The translations under genes and the position numbers were made by a program. This document shows positions 1-8,901 of a DNA stretch of 64,000 nt, one piece after another. Source of the stretch: Acanthornis magna (lineage: Eukaryota > Chordata > Aves > Passeriformes > Acanthizidae); contig JAWUZG010000138.1 of assembly GCA_036785705.1 (NCBI GenBank), positions 1,133,501 to 1,197,500 of the forward strand, given 5' to 3'. Every line of letters begins with the position of its first letter. The first letter of the stretch is position 1. Below the pieces are notes generated by a model, which saw nothing but the letters and a program-made list of their open reading frames with translations, had not been told where the DNA came from and searched no databases.

Positions 1-360
1 GAACCTTTGTTTCCTCCCCTCGTCTCTTCCCTGATTGGCTACCCCTTCCCCCTTACAAGTGGCTGCATGGAGACAGATCTTGGGATTCTCCTTCCACTGT
101 CCCTCCCGAACACCCCCGTGCCCTATCCCCTATAATAAAGGAGAGCTTGGGGGAGAGCCCTCCTGCAACCCTTTGCCTCGTCTTTGCCTCTTTTAACATC
201 GGCGCCTGCAGCCGACCACTCGCCGGGACCAGCCCCACCTCGGTGGGATTCAACCCCACAGTAGCCTGCGGTGGGCCAGGGCTCGTGTCCCTGGCGAGGG
301 CGGCCAGGAAGGCCAGGTGGCTTCAAAAGCGGCCACAACAGGGGTCCTGACAAATACCAA
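1..360 (+). mobile_element. Endogenous retrovirus LTR-like fragment (U3-R-U5 type)
   Basis: The segment has LTR-like organisation: a TATAATAAA element near 131-139 combines a TATA-like and an AATAAA signal. It is followed by a C/T-rich downstream stretch (about 160-200) and a GC-rich leader. No open reading frame of retroviral type is present. The left end is cut by the window edge. The family is not recognised with certainty, so this is inferred from organisation rather than from a sequence match. Confidence 0.4.
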
Positions 361-1165
361 GCCACGCAAGTTTGCTGCAGAGCCGAGCAGAGTCTGAACT
401 TCTGAACTTTAGGGGAAAATGCCCAGGCTTAACAGATTTATGAGTATTAATTTCTCTGCCCAGGGTGGGCTTAAAGCTCATTTTAATGATCACACAATGC
501 ATGATGAGGGAGGGATACGTGTTCAAGGGGAAATACGGGGTAGGTGGCTTGGGAAGGCTGTACCTTCCTAGCACCTCAGTCAATGAGGAAAGGAAAAGGG
601 CAACACATGATCAGAAGTTCAGGATAAAAAAAAAAAGGCTGCATCCTTCAAAAACTTAGAGAGAGGCCCCACAGGGCTATGGCTCAGTGGAGTCTGTTCC
701 TTTATTCAAAAAAGGTGATTCTTTCAGGACTTCTCCATCTCCTTTGTGGACAGTGGCCTTTCACAGTGTGATTTCCTGCACAGAACCACACAATCAATAA
801 ACATTGTGATAAACATTAACTTGATGCCTAAATAACTTGGGTCAGAGTTACAAGGTGCTTATATAGCTTTAGTTATAATATATCAACATAACCTGTATTA
901 TAACTTTTCTATATCAATATAACCTGAATTATATAGCTTATATAGTTATATAGCTTTTATATTATAAATATAAATAGCTTTTATAGTTCTATAGTTTATG
1001 TATTTATAAAGTTATACAGCTTTTATACCTATATAACCTGAATCATAACTTCCTATATCAATATAATTTGAATTATAGCTTCCTATACCAATATAAACTG
1101 AATTATAATTTTATACTAATATAACTTCAATTATAACTTTCTACACAATGTAATGGCTATTATAT
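361..1165. other. Gene-free AT-rich stretch
   Basis: No coding evidence is seen. From about 860 to 1160 the sequence is built of degenerate AT-rich units resembling 'tatatcaatataacctgaattata', repeated roughly every 50-60 bases. It is therefore a low-complexity, partly tandem AT-rich region. Confidence 0.5.
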
Positions 1166-1499
1166 GGTTAACTAGTTACTTAATGCTGAATAGATAAAAA
1201 ACCTCACCAGGTGGATAGCTTCAAAGGTGGACAAGTATAGTACTAATGAGAAATTGGCAAATGTAAAGCCAATTAGCCATAGAACACAGAATTTAGACCA
1301 GTTAGAACCAGAGAGACCAAGGAACACCATAACTGCACACGCTCCGAAGACAAAGGTGAAAAGTTCAGATGTGAAGAAGATCCTGGAAGCCTTCATCAGG
1401 AAGACCCCCACGAACACTGAACTGGGGATGTGCAAGCGCAGTGCAAAAGAACTATTTATAACCATGAGATCGTGTTATGTAAATTAGTTCCGGGGTGTA

Positions 1500-1700
1500 T
1501 ATGATGATGTTATAGTGACACAGCAATACTAAGTGAAATTTACTGTATAAATAAACCACAACACCTGACAAAAGTGAGTGAGTTAAGTGGAGGAATCCCC
1601 CTCACCTCCAGCGCTGCAATAATCAAATACCTGCTCTACAGACACCGGTCTATAGGGTTTTATTTCCAGCCTGTCTTTTGGAACATCAAACTAAGGAAAG
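1500..1700 (+). mobile_element. Probable LTR R/U5-like segment of an endogenous retrovirus
   Basis: An AATAAA signal lies at about 1551. It is followed by a segment whose layout (polyA signal, short GC-rich part, then a T-rich end around 'gggttttatttccagcctg') resembles the R-U5 end of avian betaretrovirus-like LTRs. No complete retroviral gene is adjacent. The family assignment rests on resemblance only. Confidence 0.35.
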
Positions 1701-2039
1701 TAATAAGAAAGTACACTCCATTGATCTAAGGACTCACAAATTGATGAACTAGGCCACTTATGCCAACTTTTCTCCTAATTTGGAAAAGTAGCACCAGTTC
1801 ACCATGCAGTCAGACATAACCCTGAGATCACCGACTGCCAGGGACCATCAGAGTCCCCCGGTACAGAAAAACACATGCGCCGATGGGACACAATATATGT
1901 TAATAATTTCAGGGACACGATTATCATATGTATGTTTCTTCTGAGAAAACTTACGAATATGTATGTGAAATACAGAATATTAACAGAGGTTTGGTTGTTC
2001 TTTTTTTTTTTTTTTTTTTTTAACTGGGACAAGAGCCAA

Positions 2040-2780
2040 CTTGCCTGAAAAGAAGACTTTGGAAAGGAAAAACCCTGCTTGGAACTTACAAAAAGAAAAT
2101 CTGTGAACTAAAACAGACTATTTGGACACTAAAAATGAGGCTTTGTAGCCTAAAAAGAGCTGATCAGGAAGCTAAAACTAAGACCTTGGGAAAGAAACAT
2201 GAGGTTTAGGACCATCTCAATGTAGATTTGTAGCCTAAATAGGATTTCTATCCAACACGTGAGGGTTTGGACCCAACAGATGAAACTCTGTACAAGAAAA
2301 AAAGCAACAGGTAATAAAAGAGAGGTTAGGAGCCCAAAAATTAGGATTTTGGCCCAAAAATGGAGGCTTTAGGCATGAAAAAAATGAATCAGTGAGATGC
2401 TACAAATGACCTTGTGGACCCTGTAAAGGAGGTGAACCGCTCTGGCCCCAAGAAGTGAAGCTTTGGTGCTGACTAGAGGGCTTCAGCCACTCCAGTGGAA
2501 GCTTCGAGTGGTAAAAGAGGCTTTGGACCCTCCTAAAGAAGGTTTGGGTCTTAAAAAGAGGGTTTGGGGCCCTAAATGCTGGGCTTTGAAAATGGTAAGA
2601 AGGGTTTGAACCCTGGAATTAGGTTTTGTGCCCTCAAAGGATGCTTTGTTGCCACAAATTAAGGCTTTGCCTCTAAAAAGAGGTATCTGGGGGCTTAAAA
2701 TAACCTTTGAGCCTACCAAGTTTTAGTCAGAATCCTAAAGAGGAGACTTTAGTCCCTGACAGGGGGGCTTTGGAAGCCCT
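2040..2780. repeat. Degenerate minisatellite-like array (roughly 30-35 bp units)
   Basis: A phrase of the form 'aggctttggaccctnaaaaaga' recurs again and again with heavy substitution, for example near 2135, 2360, 2515, 2545, 2580, 2610 and 2660. Spacing is about 30-35 bases. It looks like an old tandem array that has decayed. There is no coding frame through it. Confidence 0.6.
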
Positions 2781-3880
2781 AGCCTCCCAACCTGTGCAGT
2801 TTGGGGGTGCCCTGGCTCCATCTCATGGTGCTTGTGGTCCTGTCCCCCTGGCTTGGCCCTGGCCTGCAGAGTCTGGAGGTGCCCTGCCCCTGACCCACAG
2901 CCTCCAGAGCTTCCTCTGTTGTCCCCCCTTCTCAGTGTAGCAGGATGACACCTCCATTTCTGCGTGTCCAGAAAGCCTCCAAAAAAGCCTCCAAAACATC
3001 ACTTTTTTCCCCCAAGTGTTGGATTTTTAAAATTTTTCCAACATGACAATGGATTTTAAACCCATTATTCACCTTTTTTATTACTAACCACCCCCCTTCC
3101 AGATTTTTACCAACAGACCAAACATTTGTGACTCATTTGGCATCATTTGGGCCCAAAACAAAGATGAAACCTTGGTGCTGCAGTGCAGGAGTCACCATGA
3201 CATGGACTTGGCCTGAGATGTGTTGCCCCACTCAGAAAGGTGGAACTTTGAGCTGCTTGCTTGGGACCCAGGCCAGAAGTTTTGGGAGAGGCTCAGGACC
3301 ATGTTTTTGCCCCATCATAACAAAATAAATATGAGGAAGTACTTGGCAGAACCATTCTTCCTTGGACGTGCTCCTTCTGTCCTCTGGGGCTGCTGAACCC
3401 CAGGACTCTGTGCCCCAAATCCTTCTGAGGTCTCTGGTCCCTCTGGGGGTCCCCTTTGGGTTTCAATCAGGCCCTTTTGGGTGACCCTTATGTGCCTGGG
3501 TGGCCCTTTTGGTGGCTTCCTGCCCCTTTGGCGTATCCCTCGTTTCCCTTTGAATGTTTCCCAGGCCCCTTAGGGTGTCCCCCAGGTTCCTCCATGGCCA
3601 CTTGGTTACCTCAAACCCCCTTTGGCACAGACCACCTCCATCTCCCTCCATGCCTCTCTGGCTGCTCCTCAGAGCCCCCCAGTCCCCCTTGATGTCCTCT
3701 GGGGCCCCCTGGACCTCTCTTGCCCTCTGTCTCCCGCACCCAGGATGCCCCTGAAGTCCCTCCCTGCTTCTCCCCCTCGCTGTGGGATGTACCCAACCTC
3801 CCTGGGGTGTTCTGGTCCCCTTAAGGGCCCCTGGCCAGCACTGGCCCCATGCCCTGAGCCTGACAGGCATCCCCAGCTGC
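2781..3880. other. Gene-free C/T-rich sequence upstream of the ADPRH-type gene
   Basis: No exon is identified. The part from about 3420 to 3830 is made of degenerate pyrimidine-rich units containing 'gcccctttggngt' spaced 25-30 bases apart, a second decayed tandem repeat. Open frames here are by-products of the low-complexity composition. A promoter or a 5' untranslated exon for the following gene probably lies somewhere in this stretch, but no convincing signal stands out. Confidence 0.4.
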
Positions 3881-3886
3881 TCCACC

Positions 3887-6800
3887 ATGGAGGAGACGTG
3901 AGTGCGCTGGGGTCCCCGGGGCCTCTGGGCCGCTGGCACCCCCTGAACCCTCTGTCCCCTCAGGGTGCCCTCGGTGGAAACCTATGAGGCGGCCATGGTG
4001 CTGAGCGGGGTGGGGGATGCGCTGGGGTACCGGGGAGCCCGCTGGGAATACTGCACCTCAGGCCCCCAGATCCACGCCGAGCTGGCTGAGCTGGGCGGGC
4101 TGGCGGCCATCACCCTCGAGCCCCCCGAGTGGCCTGTCAGCGATGACACCATCCTGCACCTTGCCACCGCCGAGGGCCTGGCCACAGGTGGGGGGACTCC
4201 GTGACACCCCACTGGCAGAAGGGAGGGGTCTCTGGGGTTGGGGTCCCCATTGTACCCCAGTCTGGCACTGGAGGGGGGCATCCTCATTATGGGAGTGGGA
4301 GGTCCCTCTTCTGTTCCTCGGGCTGCAGGGTGGGTGTCTGGGGGTGCGATTGGGTATCCCTGGGCTATGTTGGGGAGGTCCCCATTACATCCCTGACTCA
4401 AACTGAAAGTTTGCTGGGAGGAGCTTTGGGGGGGCCTTGTCCAGCTCTGGAGGGGGCTTTAGGGCATCTTAATTCCAGTCCCCCCCTTTCAGGGTTTCTA
4501 GTGAGCCTTGGGGGGATATGTAGCCTCGTTTCCTCTGGGCAGGGGTGGGCTGGGGAGTGTGTGTGTGTCTGTCTGTCTGTGTCTATGTGTTTTTCCTCAT
4601 TTATGTGCATTTTCCTCCCATATTGGGTGCTGGCGATGAGGACATTTACCCCTCCCACTTTGGGAACCTGGCAGGGTACCCCTTTCTCATTCAATTCGGA
4701 GTGCTCAGGAGGATTCCCCCTTTCTCCACAAAACTTGTCCTGCTTCCTCTCCAGTTTTGGGGGGGTCTGTGGGGCAGGGTTCCCTTTCCCTACATTTTTG
4801 GGGGTGGTACAATGGCGGTCTTCTTTTTCCCCTTCAGTTTTGGGGGGGTGCATGGGGCCTCTCCCTCCCCTCCCTGCCAGCCTGGGTAACCCAGGTGGCT
4901 CTTCCCACCCCTGCACAGGGCTGGAGGGGGAGCCCCTCCTGCAGGAGCTGGCCCGCCGCTACGTGGCTGCCATGGGGGACATGGAGGGACGCAAGCCTGG
5001 ACCCACCAGCATCCTAGGTGAGTGGGGCCCAAGGATCTGGGGAGAGGCAGGGGGGCTCAGGGAGCCTCACACCCCCGTGTTCTCCCAGGCACCTCACAGC
5101 TGCGACCAGGGGAGCCTGAGGGCTATCGCATCCCCTTCAACCCCTCTGGCACGGGCTGCGGGGCCGCCATGCGCAGCCTGGCCATCGGCCTCAGGTGGGG
5201 ATGGGGACACTGGGGGACACGTGGGGACAGGGACGTGGGGATCAGAGCTGGGGGGAGGGGGACAGGGTGAGGACAGGGATGTGGGGGTGTCAGAATGGGT
5301 GGAATGGGGGATATGGGGATGCCACATGGGGACACAGGGAGGGACAGGGACATGGGGGACACGGGATGGGGATAAGGAGTGTTGGAGCTGGGGGAGTGGG
5401 GACATGAGGATGTTTAATCTGGGGAAATGGGGGTGTCAGAGCTGGAGGGATGGGACTTGAAGGGATGGGAGTAGGGTCAGAGGGACATGAGGATGTCAGA
5501 GGGGAATGGGGACACAGAGTTGGGTGGGGACATGGGGTTGGTGGAGCTGGAGAGGACAAAGTCCAGGGCTTGGGGAGATGTGGTGCTGGAGCTGGGAGGT
5601 CAGGGACAGAATATGGGGACAGCAATAAGGAAGAGGGACACAGGTCACAGAGCAGCCGAGTGTGGGGCATGGAAGTGATGGGGCTGGGAGAATGGGCACA
5701 GCAGGGACAAGGGTGGTGGTATGGGAATGGGGAAGAGGCCAGAAATACAGGACCAGGGGAGTGGGGACTGGTCTTATGCCAGTGCAGGTACCCGCATGCC
5801 TCAGAGCTGCCGACTCTGATCCGGGTGAGCATCGAGAGCGGGCGCATGACCCACCACCACCCCACTGGTGAGTGCCACACTGGCAAGGGAGGGGAGAGAG
5901 GATACCGGAACCCCCCTGAAGCCCCTGTCCCCACAGGGTACCTTGGAGCACTGGCAGTGGCCCTCTTTGGGGCACTGGTGGCTCGAGGGGAGCCCCCAGA
6001 GCGCTGGGGGCCTGAGCTGCTGAAGGTCCTGCCCCTGGCATGGGACTACGTGGAGAGCACAGGGGTGGCCGTGGAGGACAATGCTGCTGCCTGGCCATTC
6101 TTTGGGGAGGCGTGGCACCGGTGAGGGGGCACTGTGAGGGTTCTGGGGGGACACTGTGAGCACAAGGAGGGGCTGAGAAGGACACTGAGAAGGGCTCAGG
6201 GGTCCATTACTGTCACTGGTGCCAGCCAGGCTTTCTGCCAGTCCTGGCAGCGCGTCACCGTGGTGTCACTGGTGTCACTGCTGACCCTGATGCCCAGTCT
6301 GTCCACAGGGCTGGCAGTGCGCATCCTGTCCCAGCTGTGCTCAGTGTCCCTTGTGTCACTGCCAGAGGTGCCATCCTTGGGGACAGTGACCTCTGTGTCC
6401 CTGGGGTTCCTGGGGCACTGGGTTTTCTTGGTGCTAACTGGTGTCCCCACTGCATCCAGTGCTATGCTGGCCCCAGGTTTCCTGATTGTCCCGTGTCCAC
6501 AGGCATCTGGGATCACAGGGGCTGCTGGAGAGCCACAGCCCAGTGATCCCCAGTGTCACTGGTTATCCCATTGTCTGGTGACACTGATGTCCCCAGTGAC
6601 CTCAGTGTCCCCATGTCTCTGCAGGTATCTGGACTCCCGTGGGCTTCTGGAGGGTCGTGGCCCACCGCAGGTGCCATCTCTCCCATCCCCAGCTGAACGG
6701 GACACAGAGTACCTAGGCTGGGCACTGGACGGGTGGGCAGGGCGCAGTGGCCATGATGCTCCTATGGTGGCCTTGGAGGCCCTGCTGGCAGCTGGTGGGT

Positions 6801-6997
6801 CCTGGGAAGACCTGTGTGCCAGGGCAGTGCTGCATGGTGGGGACAGTGACTCCACAGGGACCATTGCTGCTGGGTGCTGGGGGCTGCAGTGGGGGCTGGC
6901 GTCCATCCCCCCAGGACTGCACTGCCACCTTGAGCACCGCAAGCGGCTGAGCGATGCTGCCCACCGGCTCCATGCGCTGGCCTGGGGGGGACGATGA
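3887..6997 (+). CDS. ADPRH: ADP-ribosylarginine hydrolase (ARH1 type), 7 coding exons
   Basis: The product removes ADP-ribose from arginine side chains, reversing mono-ADP-ribosylation in the cytosol. Coding exons are 3887-3897, 3964-4187, 4919-5017, 5089-5194, 5788-5867, 5937-6120 and 6625-6997 (stop TGA). All joins are GT/AG and in phase, giving 358 aa, against about 357 in human ARH1. Visible family signatures are [14 protein letters not shown] (13-26), the metal-binding SDDT (D64, D65), [18 protein letters not shown] in the middle, the SGHDAP motif, and the C-terminal GGDSDST whose aspartates (D308, D310) complete the dinuclear Mg site. The start is the first ATG in a Kozak-like context, with exon 1 coding only MEET. 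Introns are short, GC-rich and strand-asymmetric. The GC-rich location beside 19q13-type genes differs from human ADPRH (chr 3), so it may be a paralogue. Family assignment is sure; one-to-one orthology is not. Confidence 0.93.
5195..5787 (+). repeat. G-rich degenerate GGGGACA minisatellite in ADPRH intron 4
   Basis: The intron is composed largely of variants of 'gggacatgggggaca' and 'gggatggggacac', with many runs of three to five G. It has G-quadruplex potential on the transcribed RNA strand. It is complementary in sense to the TGTCCCC-type repeats of intron 6. Confidence 0.7.
6121..6624 (+). repeat. C/T-rich degenerate TGTCACTG / TGTCCCC repeat in ADPRH intron 6
   Basis: The intron contains many variants of 'ctggtgtcactgctgacc' and 'cagtgtcccc'. 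These are the reverse complement in character of the GGGGACA units in intron 4. No exon signal was seen inside. Confidence 0.65.
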
Positions 6998-8039
6998 GTC
7001 CCCCTCTGTCCCTGATACCACCTGCTGTCCCTCTCCCAGGAGAGACCAGCATGGGGGCACAGAGGGGCTTGGGAGCCTGAGGGTAGCCCTGGGAGACCCT
7101 TGGGTGAAGCAGGGCCCTTCGAGGTGTGCTGGGGTCCAAAGCAAACCCCAGGGAGACCACTAGAGTTGTGTCCAGTTGGCCTTTTAGTCCTCCCCAGTTA
7201 GAGACACCAGAACTTGTCCAAGGAGCTTCAGTCACACCCACAGTAAAAAACGTATCCTCCCAAGTCACTCTGGGTCTGGATTTGTGCCCTGCGCCTCTAG
7301 TCCTGTCTCTGCCAGTGTTGAAAACACACCTGGGTAGGACACTGCAGCCAAACCTGCTCTGGGCTGAGCAGGTCTGGCTTCCACAGCCACTCCAATACGC
7401 TCCTGGCCATGGGGTGTCTCCAGGACTCGTTCCTCAGCTGGTGTGCAGGTACTTCATCTCTTCTGTCCTGGTGACTCTCAGGGCTTGGACTCTGCTCAAA
7501 AGGTGGGCTTGCCAGTGCTGCGTGGAGAAGGAGCACACAACCCCACAGCCACCTGCCTCTGAGTGCCACCCAGGCTAATGATGTCTGCCTTTGAACCCTG
7601 CTGCTCATGGTCACCTTAGTGGGTCCACAGGCGCAGGATCCTTCAAAGCAAGAGAGATGAGCCCCCAGGGGGATGGGCCCCTGCATGACCCAAGGGCAGT
7701 TTGAGGGTGTGCTGAGGAGGGCTATACTGGCTCTCCTCCCCCGTGTTTTGTGGGGGCCAACCCCCTGCAAACGTTCTGGGGAGATCTAGAGCCTTGGGAA
7801 TGCCCCTTCCAACCATTTCAGGGGGAAATTTTGTAATTTGGGGGGGATCCTCCCAAATACTGAGGTACTCGAGTGGGGTCCCGGGGCCTCCACGGACCTC
7901 CCCCCGCCTTCCCCCACATTAACAAAAACTGGTTCGAGGGTTAGCTGCTCCGCAACTTGTCGATGCCCTCCTCCACCGCTGTCCTCCCCCCATATCCACC
8001 CCAGGCCCAGAAGCCCGCCCTGTTCCGTACCCCCAGAGC
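6998..8039. other. ADPRH 3' flank and intergenic spacer before CCDC61
   Basis: This stretch holds the 3' untranslated region of the ADPRH-type gene and a spacer. No canonical AATAAA was noticed close behind the stop. No further exons or recognisable repeats are supported. Confidence 0.4.
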
Positions 8040-8460
8040 CGGGCTCCCCCCGCGGCACGGAGCGGAACGCGCGATCAGCGATGGCGGGCGGGGCCCCTCG
8101 GGGAGGAAGGGAAGGGGCGGAGCCTCTCCGGCGCCGCGGAAAAAGGCGGGGCCACGGCCAGGGGCGCTCCTCCCCTTCCCCAGCAATGAGTGACAGCCGC
8201 AGTGACCAATGGCGCCTGGGGGCTGGAGGCAGGCTTCCCCTGACAGCCAATGGGAGCGGGCAGCGGGCGGGGCGCAGAGCGGCCAACGGCACGGAGATGA
8301 CGGGCGGCGCTGGCAGCCAATGAGCGGCCGAACGGGTGCAGCCAGCCAACGCGGCGGGGCGGGGCTGCGGCTGAGGCGCGGAGGATCGCGGCGGGTGGTG
8401 AGCTTCCTCCGGCTGCGGCAGGGCTGCTGCCGATATTGGTACCTGAGCGTAAGCGCGGGG
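8040..8460 (+). promoter_or_regulatory. CpG-island promoter of CCDC61 with CCAAT boxes and GC boxes
   Basis: The region is strongly CpG-rich. Three CCAAT boxes occur at 8206-8210, 8247-8251 and 8317-8321, each in an NF-Y-like context (gaccaatggc, agccaatggg, agccaatgag). A tandem GC box GGGGCGGGGC lies at 8356-8365. There is no TATA box. A 5' untranslated exon probably begins just downstream and splices to 8889; candidate donors are near 8398 and 8449. The promoter role is inferred from composition and position. Confidence 0.7.
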
Positions 8461-8901
8461 CCCGCCCACTCCCCGTCCCGCTGCTCCCAAAACAGACCCC
8501 CAGTTCCGTTCCCTCGGTACCCCAGAACAGGCCCCCGAAGCCCTGGGCTCCCCGCTGCTCCCCAGGCAGCAGGCCCAAGCCCATGGCTCTCCTTGTGTTC
8601 CTCTCTATTCTCTCCACCCCTCAAACTCCGCCCCTCCCAGCAGAGCCCAAGTCACCAAAAGCTCTGAGGTCCTCTCCGGTCACTTCCCGTGGTGTTATGG
8701 GCTCCTCGTCTTCTTACCCCTTCAGTGCGCCCCCATCAATTCTGCTCCCGCTCTGCACTCCCCACCCCAGAATCCACCCCAACTCACCTGTCCCGAGCCC
8801 TCCAACCGGCGTCCCCTCTCCATCTTTTGGGGGTGCCCTCTATACTCCTGGGGTGCCCCTGTCTCCCAAGGGTGCCCTCTCCCCACAGACCCGCTCTTGC
8901 C

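Noticed and set aside
200..300. Possible tRNA T-arm or primer-binding site (GGGGTTGAATCCC on the minus strand)
   Set aside because: The loop does not fit the TTCRANN consensus and no acceptor or anticodon arm can be built around it.
4201..5460. A 419-residue + strand open frame
   Set aside because: It runs through introns and exons 3-4 of the ADPRH-type gene in mixed frames. It is GC-rich low-complexity sequence without similarity of its own.
7786..8624. Long minus-strand frames of 180-234 residues
   Set aside because: They overlap the CpG-island promoter, where stop codons are rare. Composition is Pro/Arg/Ala-rich and there is no splice or homology support.
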